DNA of 64,000 nt from Achromobacter pulmonis. Lineage in GTDB: Bacteria; Pseudomonadota; Gammaproteobacteria; Burkholderiales; Burkholderiaceae_B. Positions within the stretch are counted from its first letter, which is position 1. Every line of letters begins with the position of its first letter. The stretch spans positions 406,019 through 470,018 of the forward strand of contig NZ_POQS01000007.1 of the NCBI RefSeq assembly GCF_002885955.2, in the 5' to 3' direction. Shown in pieces: positions 1 through 8,173 of this stretch. The position numbers and the translations under genes are program-made. The notes under the pieces were generated by a model. That model was not told the origin of the DNA. It ran no database searches and was given only the letters and a program-made list of their open reading frames with translations.

Positions 1-454
1 GTTCGGCCAGGCGCTGCTCGTACAGGGCCTGGAAGTTGACTTCGGTCAGGTGCAGCGGCGGCATCGAGGTGCGGGTGATCGCGTCGGCGATGTTGGCGCG
101 CAGGTACGGGTACAGCATGGTCGGGCAGACGATGCCCAGCAGCGGGTCGAGCTGCTCTTCGGGGATGTTGGCGGCCTCGAAGATGCCGGCCTGCGTGCCT
201 TCGACCAGGTACACGACCTTTTCGTTGACGCGGGTGGTGACGGTCACGGTGACCGTGGTCTCGAACACGGTCTCGGCCAGGCGCTGCCCGCCCACGGTGA
301 TGCTCACTTCGACCTGGGGCGCTTCTTGCTCCAGGAAGACGTGAGGCGCGTTCGGCATTTCCAGCGAAAGGTCTTTCAGGTAGACGCGCTGCAGATTGAA
401 CGAGGGCGCGTCGTTGCTGCCTTCTTGCTGGGTGTTTTGGTCTTGATCAGCCAT
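1..454 (-). CDS. secB: SecB protein-export chaperone (partial, C-terminus beyond the left edge)
   Basis: Tetrameric cytosolic chaperone that keeps preproteins unfolded and hands them to SecA. The reverse strand starts at an ATG (454-452) and reads MADQDQNTQQEGSNDAPSF, followed by segments typical of SecB: LQRVYLKDLSLEMPNAP, VNEKVVYLVEGTQAGIF and LLGIVCPTMLYPYLRANIAD. About 151 codons are present; the family is usually 150-175 residues, so only the acidic tail is missing. It is first in reading order of the leftward end of a rhodanese-grxC-secB run, an arrangement common in betaproteobacteria. Family assignment is secure; the true end lies outside the window. Confidence 0.95.
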   Translation of the reverse strand, partial: MADQDQNTQQEGSNDAPSFNLQRVYLKDLSLEMPNAPHVFLEQEAPQVEVSITVGGQRLAETVFETTVTVTVTTRVNEKVVYLVEGTQAGIFEAANIPEEQLDPLLGIVCPTMLYPYLRANIADAITRTSMPPLHLTEVNFQALYEQRLAE

Positions 455-494
455 GAGTGTTTCCGTTGGTGGGAGGGGCAAAAAGGGAGCGGGT

Positions 495-752
495 TCAGCC
501 GGCCAGCAGAGGAGCCAGGCCGCCTGCGCGGTCCAGCGCCATCAGGTCGTCGCAACCGCCGACATGGGTATCGCCGATGAAAATCTGCGGCACGGTGCGC
601 CGGCCGGTGCGCTGGATCATGACGTCGCGCTGGGCCGGGTCACGGTCGATCTGGATCAGTTCCAGGTCGGTCACGCCACGTTGTTCCAGCAGCGACTTGG
701 CGCGCGCGCAAAACGGGCAATAGTCCTTGCTGTACATGACGACTTTTTTCAT
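495..752 (-). CDS. grxC: Glutaredoxin 3 (GrxC)
   Basis: Small dithiol glutaredoxin of 85 residues that reduces disulfides with glutathione in the cytosol. The redox motif CPFC lies at about residues 12-15 (YSKDYCPFCARAK), followed by the cis-proline segment TVPQIFIG and the GSH-binding GGCDDL. The frame stays open well upstream, but the ATG at 752 gives the canonical N-terminus MKKVVMYS and the usual length. It sits 40 bp before secB and 56 bp after the rhodanese gene, all on the same strand, so one transcript is likely. Nothing unusual in the active site. Confidence 0.95.
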   Translation of the reverse strand: MKKVVMYSKDYCPFCARAKSLLEQRGVTDLELIQIDRDPAQRDVMIQRTGRRTVPQIFIGDTHVGGCDDLMALDRAGGLAPLLAG

Positions 753-808
753 GGGCGCTCCTGTGCTGTGGATACAAGTATGGGCAGATGGGGGCGCAGC
801 CCTGGGAT

Positions 809-1231
809 TCAACCCTTGCGGGTGACGGGCAGGCTGGCGGCGGCCCAGGCGCGCATGCCGCCTTCCAGCGGCACCACGTCGGTGTAGCCCTGCGCGCGCA
901 GCTTGGCGGCGGCGCGGGCCGAATCCCGGCCGTTGTCGCAAACTACCACCAGAGGCTTGTTCTTGGGTAGAGAGGCTGCCTTCTGCTCCAGCTCGGCGGC
1001 CGGCACATTCCGTGCCTGGGCGATGTGGCCGGCCTGGAACTGCTCGGCGGGGCGCACGTCGACCCACACGGCCTGGCGCTGGTTGACCATCTGGATGGCT
1101 TCGCCCGTGCTGACGGCCGAGCCGGCGCGGCCGCGGCGCAGGGCCGGAATGACCAGCATCACGCCGGAAACCACGGCGACGGCGACAATGAAGATGTTGT
1201 TTTTATCGAGCAAGAATTGCAGAAGGTCCAC
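809..1231 (-). CDS. Membrane-anchored rhodanese-like sulfurtransferase
   Basis: 140 residues with one N-terminal membrane segment (about residues 13-31, IFIVAVAVVSGVMLVIPAL) followed by a single rhodanese domain. The active-site loop reads VVVCDNGRDSA, giving a persulfide-forming Cys at about residue 98, and the domain begins with VWVDVRPAEQFQAGHI. Start is GTG (1231-1229); a nearby ATG is out of frame. Such YibN-type proteins sit beside grxC and secB in many proteobacteria and may link sulfur transfer or redox state to the membrane. The substrate cannot be read from the sequence. Confidence 0.88.
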   Translation of the reverse strand: MDLLQFLLDKNNIFIVAVAVVSGVMLVIPALRRGRAGSAVSTGEAIQMVNQRQAVWVDVRPAEQFQAGHIAQARNVPAAELEQKAASLPKNKPLVVVCDNGRDSARAAAKLRAQGYTDVVPLEGGMRAWAAASLPVTRKG

Positions 1232-1400
1232 GGGGCATCCTGAAGAGCGGCGGCTAGCCTGGTATTGGCGAACCCTGGGCGAGCCGGACCGAAATCGGGG
1301 TGCGCCAGGGCCGAATCAAGGGCAAAATCACTCAATTATAAAATGAGCGCATTCCCAGACCATTTCCTAACTTTAACCCGCGATAAACGCGCGCCTAACC

Positions 1401-2153
1401 ATGCATAAACTTGTCCTGATGCGCCACGGCGAAAGCCAGTGGAACCTGGAAAACCGCTTCACCGGCTGGACCGACGTGGACCTGACCGATACCGGCCGCG
1501 AGCAGGCCCGCAAGGCCGGCGAGCTCCTCAAGAAAGAGGGCTACACCTTCGACCTGGCCTACACCTCGGTGCTCAAGCGCGCCATCCGCACCCTGTGGAT
1601 CGCCCTGGACGCCATGGACGCCATGTACACCCCCGTGGGCGTGAACTGGCGCCTGAACGAACGCCACTACGGCGCGCTGCAGGGCCTGAACAAGTCCGAA
1701 ACCGCGGCCAAGTACGGCGACGAGCAAGTGCTGATCTGGCGCCGCGCCTACGCCATCGCCCCGGAACCGCTGTCGCTGGACGACGAACGCCACCCGCGCT
1801 TCGACAGCCGCTACGCGCGCATCCCGGCCGACCAGCTGCCGGCCACCGAGTGCCTGAAGGACACCGTGGCCCGCGTGCTGCCGTTCTGGAACGAATCCAT
1901 CGCCCCGGCCATCCGCGCCGGCCGCAAGGTGCTCATCGCCGCCCACGGCAACAGCCTGCGCGCCCTGATCAAGCATCTGGACAATGTGTCGGACGACGAC
2001 ATCGTCAACCTCAACATCCCCACCGGGCAGCCGCTGGTGTATGAATTGGATGATGACCTGAAGCCCATCCGCCACTATTATCTGGGCGATGCGGCCGAGA
2101 TCGAGGCTGCCATGGCGGCCGTGGCCGCCCAGGGCAAGGCCAAGAAGGGCTGA
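1401..2153 (+). CDS. gpmA: 2,3-bisphosphoglycerate-dependent phosphoglycerate mutase
   Basis: Interconverts 3- and 2-phosphoglycerate in glycolysis and gluconeogenesis. 250 residues, the standard size. The phosphohistidine signature LVLMRHGESQWN is at residues 4-15 (His9 is phosphorylated), with the partner His near residue 182 in IAAHGNSLRAL and the acid RLNERHYG. It is transcribed divergently from the rhodanese gene across a 169-bp gap containing an A/T-rich stretch (about 1331-1345) that could be its promoter. The following envC-like gene starts 25 bp downstream. Confidence 0.97.
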   Translation: MHKLVLMRHGESQWNLENRFTGWTDVDLTDTGREQARKAGELLKKEGYTFDLAYTSVLKRAIRTLWIALDAMDAMYTPVGVNWRLNERHYGALQGLNKSETAAKYGDEQVLIWRRAYAIAPEPLSLDDERHPRFDSRYARIPADQLPATECLKDTVARVLPFWNESIAPAIRAGRKVLIAAHGNSLRALIKHLDNVSDDDIVNLNIPTGQPLVYELDDDLKPIRHYYLGDAAEIEAAMAAVAAQGKAKKG

Positions 2154-2178
2154 TATCCACAGAAGGACTGATATTTCC

Positions 2179-3756
2179 ATGTGTCGCGCGGCGGGGTTGT
2201 TGTTGGCGGTCATGCTGGCCGGAGGGGCGTTGCCGGCCGGCGCCGCAACCGACGACCTTGCCGGCCGTCAGTCCGATGCCGAAAGGCAGCAGGCCGCCCT
2301 GCGCGACCGCATCGAAAACCTGCAGAAGGAAATCGACGACCGCGAGGCCGCCCGCAAGGAAGCGGCCGACGCGCTCAAGCAGTCCGAGTCGGCCATTTCC
2401 CGGATCAACCTGCGCCTGCGTGAACTGGCCGAGGCCAACCGCCAGGCCCAGTCCGACCTGGCCGGCCTGGAACAGCAGATCGACGCCCAGCAGGCCGTGC
2501 TGGCCAAGCGCCGCACCGAACTGGCCGAGCAGCTGCGCACGCAGTACACCAGCGGCCTGTCGCCCTGGACCGCGCTGCTGTCCGGCGACGATCCCCAGGT
2601 GCTGGGACGCAACCTGGGCTACCTGGATTACGTCTCGCGCGCCCGCGCCGCCGCGGTGCAGGCCCTGAGGGCCGACATCGACCGCCTGGCCGCGCTGCAG
2701 GGGCGCGCCGACGCCCGGCGCGCCGAGATCGAAAAGGTCGTGGCCGAGACCTCCGAACAGAAAACCGCGCTGGTCGCGCAGCAGAAAGAGCGCGCCACGC
2801 TGCTGGCGCAGCTGGAAGGCCAGATCGCCGCCCAGCGCGCCGAGGCCAACAAGCTGGGCCGCGACGACCAGCGCCTGTCGCGCCTGATTACCGACCTGGA
2901 CGCGGCCATCGCCCGCCAGATCGAAGAGGCGCGCAAGGCCGAAGAAGCCCGCAGAAAGGCCGAAGAGGCCCGCCGGGCCGAGGAAGCGCGCCGCGCGGCC
3001 GCCGAAGCCGCCCGCAAGCAGGCCGAGGCCGAACAGGCCCGCAAGAAAGCCGAGGCGGACCGCCTGGCCGCCGCCGACAAGGCGCGGCGCGAACGCGACG
3101 CCCGCGACGCCCGTGAAGCGGCCCAGGCCCGCGAGCAGGTCGAGGCGGCCTCGCGCCAGAACCGCGGCCCGGTGGCCCTGGCCGATCCGGACGCCGCCGG
3201 CCTGCGTCCGGCCGAACAGCGCGAATCCCGCGTGATCGTGCCGCCGGCACCGCCCGTGGAAAAACCCGAGCCGGCGCCGCAGAAAGCGGAACCCGCGCCC
3301 GAGAAACCCGCTCCAACCCGCAGCGAGTCTGCGCAGCAGACGGCGCGCGCCGCGCCGCTGGGCGGCGGCAACGGCCTGCGCCGCGGCCTGGCCATGCCGG
3401 TGCGCGGCCAGGTGCAGGGCCGCTTCGGGGTCGACCGCCCCGACGGCGGCGTCTGGCGCGGCGTGGTGCTGCGCGCGCCCGAGGGCACGCCGGTCAAGGT
3501 GGTGGCGCCCGGCACCGTGGTCTACGCCGATTGGCTGCGCGGTTTCGGCAACCTCATCATTGTGGATCATGGGCAGCAGTACCTGACCGTCTATGCTTAC
3601 AACCAAAGCCTGCTCAAGCGGGTGGGAGATTCGGTGACGGGTGGCGACACGATCGCCACGGTCGGCGCAACCGGCGGCCAAGTGGAATCCGGCCTATACT
3701 TTGAAATTCGCCATCGCGGCGCGCCTGTCGATCCAGCCCAGTGGCTGGCGCAGTAA
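2179..3756 (+). CDS. envC: EnvC-type divisome activator (coiled coil plus degenerate LytM domain)
   Basis: 525-residue periplasmic protein with a signal peptide (residues 1-22, ending PAGA-AT), a long Ala/Glu/Arg/Lys-rich coiled coil (about 25-340), a Pro-rich linker and a C-terminal peptidase-M23/LytM fold (about 395-525). The M23 zinc ligands are missing: the usual HxGxD region reads VWRGVVL, the second site YAYNQ, and the last motif GLYFEI instead of HLHFE. That is the EnvC pattern, in which the domain activates AmiA/AmiB amidases and does not cut. The ATG at 2179 follows AGAAGG and gives the signal peptide; the frame is open further upstream. Followed by ctpA after 118 bp. Confidence 0.88.
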   Translation: MCRAAGLLLAVMLAGGALPAGAATDDLAGRQSDAERQQAALRDRIENLQKEIDDREAARKEAADALKQSESAISRINLRLRELAEANRQAQSDLAGLEQQIDAQQAVLAKRRTELAEQLRTQYTSGLSPWTALLSGDDPQVLGRNLGYLDYVSRARAAAVQALRADIDRLAALQGRADARRAEIEKVVAETSEQKTALVAQQKERATLLAQLEGQIAAQRAEANKLGRDDQRLSRLITDLDAAIARQIEEARKAEEARRKAEEARRAEEARRAAAEAARKQAEAEQARKKAEADRLAAADKARRERDARDAREAAQAREQVEAASRQNRGPVALADPDAAGLRPAEQRESRVIVPPAPPVEKPEPAPQKAEPAPEKPAPTRSESAQQTARAAPLGGGNGLRRGLAMPVRGQVQGRFGVDRPDGGVWRGVVLRAPEGTPVKVVAPGTVVYADWLRGFGNLIIVDHGQQYLTVYAYNQSLLKRVGDSVTGGDTIATVGATGGQVESGLYFEIRHRGAPVDPAQWLAQ

Positions 3757-3874
3757 GCGCCGTCGGCAAATGCGTGTCGTTGGCAATTATGTGTCGTTGG
3801 TAGAAAACCGTTGGTAAATTCCAAACCCTACCAAACCCCAACCCATCGGCGAAAACACAATTCGGGAAGTGTGC

Positions 3875-5320
3875 ATGGGCACTCGTAAGTTTCGCGGTTT
3901 CGGTCTGATTGCCATCGGTGCGGTGGCTGGTGTGTTGCTCAGCGTGGGCGTGACGGCAGTCGCGCAGCGCGGCAGTCCCCTGCCTCTGGACGAGCTCAGG
4001 CAACTGAGCAACGTATTTGCCGCCATCAAGAACAACTACGTCGAGGCCGTCGACGACAAGACCCTGATCGACAATGCCATCTCCGGCATGGTGTCGAACC
4101 TGGACCCCCACTCCGCCTACCTGGATGCCGACGCGTTCCGCGAAATGCAGACGGCCACGCAGGGCGAGTTCGGCGGGCTGGGCATCGAGGTCGGCGCCGA
4201 GGACGGCTTCGTCAAGGTGATCTCGCCCATCGAGGACACGCCCGCCGCGCGCGCCGGCGTAATGGCCGGCGACCTCATCATCAAGATCGACGACACGCCC
4301 ACCAAGGGCATGACGCTCAACGACGCGGTCAAGCTGATGCGCGGCGCGCCCAAGTCGCCGATCACGCTGACCATCATGCGCGCCGACCGTCCGCAGCCCA
4401 TCGTGCTGAAAATCGTGCGCGACATCATCAAGGTGCGCAGCGTGCGCAGCAAGATGCTGGACAACGGCGTGGGCTACGTGCGCATCGCCCAGTTCCAGGA
4501 AAAGACCGGCGCGGACCTGGCCAAGCAGCTCAAGGACCTGGGCGCCAAGGAAGCTCCCAAGGGCCTGGTGCTGGACCTGCGCAACGACCCGGGCGGCCTG
4601 CTGACCAGCGCCATCGGCGTGGCCGGCGCCTTCCTGCCGCCCGATGCGCTGGTGGTGTCCACCGACGGCCGCACGCCCGACGCGCGCCACAAGTACCTGG
4701 CCACCCCGTCCGAGTACGCCCGCGGCGAAAGCAACTACCTGGCCGGCCTGCCGGCCTGGACCAAGAAGGTGCCGATGGTGGTGCTGGTCAACGTCGGTTC
4801 GGCCTCGGCTTCCGAGATCGTGGCCGGCGCGCTGCAGGACCACAAGCGCGCCAAGGTCCTGGGCAACCGCAGCTTCGGCAAGGGCTCGGTGCAGGTGATC
4901 CTGCCGCTGTCGGAAACCACCGCGGTCAAGCTCACCACCTCGCGCTACTTCACGCCCAGCGGCCGCTCGATCCAGGCCACCGGCATCGAGCCCGACTACG
5001 TCGTGGCCGACACCGCCGACGGCGACCTGTTCCGCCTGCCGCGCGAAGCCGACCTGCAGCGCCACCTGTCGAACCAGCAGACGGCCAACGAAGTGAAATC
5101 CAACGCCGACCAGGACAACGTCGACGTGCCGGCCAAGGTGTTCGAATTCGGCGGCAAGGACGACTTCCAGCTGCAGCAGGCGCTGAACCTGCTGGCCGGC
5201 AAGCCGGTGCAGAAGGGTTCGGCCCGCGCCCAGGCCAAGGCCGATTCCAAGCCCGGCGTGGGCGCCGCCCAGCGCATGACGATCACGCCGACCGGAGTCG
5301 AGCCCGTCAAGACCAAATGA
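3875..5320 (+). CDS. ctpA: Carboxy-terminal processing protease (S41 family)
   Basis: 481-residue periplasmic serine protease that trims C-terminal tails. It has an N-terminal membrane/signal segment (about residues 9-28), a PDZ domain (about 95-170, with GLGIEVGAEDGFVKV) and the S41 catalytic core: Ser at about 313 in GSASASEIVAG and Lys at about 336 in SFGKGSVQ. The ATG at 3875 follows CGGGAAG at good spacing; a GTG six bases upstream is possible. Its stop overlaps the next gene's start (ATGA). The order envC-ctpA fits a role in controlling cell-wall hydrolases, but that is inference. Confidence 0.93.
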   Translation: MGTRKFRGFGLIAIGAVAGVLLSVGVTAVAQRGSPLPLDELRQLSNVFAAIKNNYVEAVDDKTLIDNAISGMVSNLDPHSAYLDADAFREMQTATQGEFGGLGIEVGAEDGFVKVISPIEDTPAARAGVMAGDLIIKIDDTPTKGMTLNDAVKLMRGAPKSPITLTIMRADRPQPIVLKIVRDIIKVRSVRSKMLDNGVGYVRIAQFQEKTGADLAKQLKDLGAKEAPKGLVLDLRNDPGGLLTSAIGVAGAFLPPDALVVSTDGRTPDARHKYLATPSEYARGESNYLAGLPAWTKKVPMVVLVNVGSASASEIVAGALQDHKRAKVLGNRSFGKGSVQVILPLSETTAVKLTTSRYFTPSGRSIQATGIEPDYVVADTADGDLFRLPREADLQRHLSNQQTANEVKSNADQDNVDVPAKVFEFGGKDDFQLQQALNLLAGKPVQKGSARAQAKADSKPGVGAAQRMTITPTGVEPVKTK

Positions 5321-6072
5321 ACGACGAGCAACTGCTGCGCTACGCCCGCCACATCCTGCTCGACGAGCTGGGCATAGAAGGGCAGGAAAAACTGCTGGCG
5401 GCGCGTGTGCTCATCGTGGGGGCGGGTGGACTGGGTTCGCCTGCCGCGCTCTACCTGGCCACCGCCGGCGTGGGCGACATCACCCTGGCCGACGACGACG
5501 TCGTCGAGCTCAGCAACCTGCAGCGCCAGATCCTGCACACCAACGCCAGCGTCGGCCGCCGCAAGGCCGAGTCCGGGCGCGACATGCTGGCGGCCTTCAA
5601 TCCGCAGACGCGGGTCCACGCCCGCGTCGAGCGGCTCGCGGGCCAGGCCCTGTCGGACGCGGTCGCGCAGGCCGACCTGGTGCTGGACTGCACCGACAAC
5701 TTCACCACCCGCCACGCCATCAACCGCGCCTGCGTCCAGCACCGCAAGCCGCTGGTGTCCGGGGCCGCGATCCGCTTCGACGGCCAGGTCAGCGTCTACG
5801 ACCTGCGCGACGACGACGCGCCCTGCTACCACTGCCTGTTTCCCGAAGCCGACGACGTCGAAGAGGCCAATTGCGCCACCATGGGCGTGTTCGCGCCGGT
5901 GGTGGGCATCATCGGCAGCATGCAGGCCGCGGAGGCCCTCAAGCTGCTGTCCGGCGTGGGCGAGAGCCTGTCGGGGCGGCTGCTGTGGCTGGACGTGCGC
6001 ACCATGCAATGGCGCAGCGTCAACGTGCAGCGCGATCCGGAGTGCGCCGTCTGCGGCCATCGCGGGCGATGA
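5317..6072 (+). CDS. ThiF/MoeB-family sulfur-carrier adenylyltransferase
   Basis: 251-residue E1-like enzyme that adenylates the C-terminal Gly-Gly of a ubiquitin-like sulfur carrier such as ThiS or MoaD. The Rossmann motif VGAGGLGSPAALYLA is near residues 32-46, with the CTDNFTTRHAIN segment, zinc Cys pairs CYHC (near 171) and CAVC (near 244), and a candidate catalytic Cys in NCATMGV. It overlaps ctpA by four bases, so the two are translationally coupled. Whether thiamine or molybdopterin is served cannot be decided because no carrier gene is adjacent. Confidence 0.88.
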   Translation: MNDEQLLRYARHILLDELGIEGQEKLLAARVLIVGAGGLGSPAALYLATAGVGDITLADDDVVELSNLQRQILHTNASVGRRKAESGRDMLAAFNPQTRVHARVERLAGQALSDAVAQADLVLDCTDNFTTRHAINRACVQHRKPLVSGAAIRFDGQVSVYDLRDDDAPCYHCLFPEADDVEEANCATMGVFAPVVGIIGSMQAAEALKLLSGVGESLSGRLLWLDVRTMQWRSVNVQRDPECAVCGHRGR

Positions 6073-6180
6073 ACCGGCCCGGGTATTGAACCCGCGGACA
6101 ATACTAAAGGCGTCACAGACCTGCTATAACGCCAGCCTGCCCATCTGAAACCGGATGGACGTGGCCAGGGACGTGACAGC

Positions 6181-7380
6181 GTGGATACTGCACTGAAGTT
6201 CAGCTTGCCCAGATGGCGCCTGACGCGCTGGCTCACGCATTCCGGGCACGATACGCCGGCGGACATCCGCGCGGCGCTGATCGCCAGCCTGTTCGGCACG
6301 CTGCCGATCTTCGCCGGCGGCGTCATCAACACCCTGATGATCTCGGGCGTGGTCGCCTGGCGGCGTCCCGAGCCGCTGTACCTGTCCTGGCTGGCGATGG
6401 AAGTCCTGCTGGCCGTGGTCCGGGTGACCGTGCTGCGCTCCGCGCTGAAGGCCGCGCCCCGCGGCGGCAACACCCATACCGACATCTACATCCTGCTGGC
6501 CCTGCTGTGGGCCTTCAGCGTGGGCTACGGCGTCTTCGTCACCTTCCTCAACGGCGACTGGCTGGCCGCCACGCTGGCCGGGGTGTCCTGCGGCGCCATG
6601 GCCGGCGGCATCTGCTTTCGCAACTACGGCGCGCCGCGGCTGGTCGGCGCCATGATCTTCCTCAGCCTGGGGCCGATGTGCCTGGGCGCGCTGTTCACGG
6701 GCGAATACGTCACCGCCATCGTGTTCATCCAGATCCCGTTCTACCTGGTCAGCATGAGCATCGCGTCGCACCGGCTCAACCGCATCCTGGTGTCGACCAT
6801 GCTGGCCGAGCGCGACAGCGAACGCCGCGCCAGCCAGGACGCGCTGACCGGCCTGGCCAACCGCGCCGGCCTGCAGGCCGCGCTCGAACGCGTCTGCGCC
6901 AGCGCGCGCAGCCAGGACAGCTCGGCGGCGCTGCTGTACATGGACATGGACGACTTCAAGCTCATCAACGACACCTACGGCCATGCCGCGGGCGACCAGG
7001 TGCTCATGACCATCGGCCAGCGCATGCGCGCCATGCTGCGGGTCGACGACATGGCCGCGCGCATCGGCGGCGACGAATTCATCGTGCTGGTGACCGGCAT
7101 CGACGCCACCTCCGCACTGCGCCTGGGCGAGCACCTGCTGCACGACGTCTCGCAGCCGATCACGCTGGCCGACGGCACCCGCGTCAGCGTGGGCCTGTCC
7201 ATCGGCATCTCCATCGTGTCGGGGGCCAACCGCAGCCCGCAGGCGGCGCTGGATTCCGCCGACGCCGCGCTGTATCGCGCCAAGGCGCGCGGCGGACGCT
7301 GCTGCGCGGTGGCCGGCGGCGGCGAGCCGGGCGCGGCCGATGGCGGCGTGCTGCCGGACGGCGCGCGCGCGGTGGCCTGA
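6181..7380 (+). CDS. Membrane-bound diguanylate cyclase (GGDEF)
   Basis: 399 residues. The N-terminal half carries several hydrophobic helices (about residues 30-205) forming an integral-membrane sensor of unknown ligand. The GGDEF domain (about 215-380) makes cyclic di-GMP from GTP: DALTGLANRAG begins it and the active loop is RIGGDEF near residue 297. A product-inhibition I-site RxxD (RVDD) sits five residues upstream, so activity should be feedback-limited. There is no EAL domain. The GTG start at 6181 is the best available; no strong ribosome site is visible. Confidence 0.9.
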   Translation: MDTALKFSLPRWRLTRWLTHSGHDTPADIRAALIASLFGTLPIFAGGVINTLMISGVVAWRRPEPLYLSWLAMEVLLAVVRVTVLRSALKAAPRGGNTHTDIYILLALLWAFSVGYGVFVTFLNGDWLAATLAGVSCGAMAGGICFRNYGAPRLVGAMIFLSLGPMCLGALFTGEYVTAIVFIQIPFYLVSMSIASHRLNRILVSTMLAERDSERRASQDALTGLANRAGLQAALERVCASARSQDSSAALLYMDMDDFKLINDTYGHAAGDQVLMTIGQRMRAMLRVDDMAARIGGDEFIVLVTGIDATSALRLGEHLLHDVSQPITLADGTRVSVGLSIGISIVSGANRSPQAALDSADAALYRAKARGGRCCAVAGGGEPGAADGGVLPDGARAVA

Positions 7381-7417
7381 AACGCCGCACCGGTATGCGG
7401 GCATCGTTTTCAATAAA

Positions 7418-7450
7418 GTTATCAGATAACCTGAAAAGTCTGTCTATAAT
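7418..7450 (+). promoter_or_regulatory. Candidate operator and -10 box of the FadR-type regulator
   Basis: A perfect 13-bp palindrome GTTATCAGATAAC (7418-7430) lies 14 bases upstream of a consensus -10 hexamer TATAAT (7445-7450). The palindrome covers the position where the -35 box should be and no good -35 is seen. The -10 ends six bases before the GntR start codon. The site would suit a GntR/FadR dimer repressing its own operon; binding is inferred. Confidence 0.55.
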
Positions 7451-7456
7451 CGCTCC

Positions 7457-8173
7457 ATGCTGAGCAAGAGCCTGACCCTGACCGAACAGGTCGCCCGCCG
7501 GATCGCGGGCGACATCGCCGAGGGCGCCCATCCCGTGGGCGCCAAGCTGCCGCCCGGGCGCGTCCTGGCGCAGCAGTACGGCGTCAGCGCCGCCGTCATC
7601 CGCGAGGCCACCGAGCGCCTGCGCGCCCAGGGCCTGATCCAGAGCCGCCAGGGCTCGGGCAGCGTGGTGGTGTCGCGCACCGGCGCGCAGGGCTTTCAGG
7701 TGTCGGCTGGCATCGCCGACCGCGAACAATTGGCCAGCGTGTACGAACTGCGCATGGAACTGGAAGGCGGCGCGGCCGCGCTGGCGGCGCTGCGCCGCAA
7801 CGCCGCGGACCTGGCGGCCATGGGGCAGGCCCTGGCCGCGCTGCAGCAGCATCTGGACGATCCGGAGCAGGGCGTGGAGCACGACATCGCGTTCCACGTC
7901 GCGATCGCCGCGGCCACCCACAACCGCTACTACCAGGATCTGCTGCAGTACCTCAACCTGCAGCTGCGCCTTGCCGTCAGCACCGCGCGCAGCAACAGCC
8001 GCCGCCAGGCCGGCCTGACCGCGGCCGTGCACCAGGAGCACGTGGCCGTGTTCGAGGCCATCAGCGCCGGCGACGCCGAGCGCGCCCGGCTGGCGGCCAC
8101 CCGGCATTTGCAGCAGGCGGCCAGCCGCCTGAACCTCGAACTCTTCTTTCCGGCCGCAAGGCAGACATCATGA
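7457..8173 (+). CDS. GntR/FadR-family transcriptional regulator
   Basis: 238 residues: an N-terminal winged helix (about 10-75, with GAKLPPGRVLAQQYGVSAAV and SRQGSGSVVV) and a C-terminal FCD ligand domain (about 88-230, with HDIAFHVAIAAATHNRYY). FCD regulators bind small organic acids in an all-helical, often metal-containing pocket. Its stop overlaps the start of the FAD-dependent dehydrogenase (ATGA), so the pair forms an operon and the effector is probably that enzyme's 2-hydroxyacid substrate or product. A palindrome just upstream may be its own operator. Confidence 0.88.
   Translation: MLSKSLTLTEQVARRIAGDIAEGAHPVGAKLPPGRVLAQQYGVSAAVIREATERLRAQGLIQSRQGSGSVVVSRTGAQGFQVSAGIADREQLASVYELRMELEGGAAALAALRRNAADLAAMGQALAALQQHLDDPEQGVEHDIAFHVAIAAATHNRYYQDLLQYLNLQLRLAVSTARSNSRRQAGLTAAVHQEHVAVFEAISAGDAERARLAATRHLQQAASRLNLELFFPAARQTS

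Noticed and set aside
2900..3150. Repetitive Ala/Glu/Arg/Lys codons in the envC-like gene, considered as a DNA tandem repeat.
   Set aside because: The pattern is protein-level coiled-coil composition with irregular codon spacing, as in other EnvC proteins.
3760..3830. Short repeated GTGTCGTTGG and CGTTGGTA words between envC and ctpA, considered as a CRISPR-like or regulatory repeat.
   Set aside because: Only two to three imperfect copies of under 12 bp with no regular spacing.
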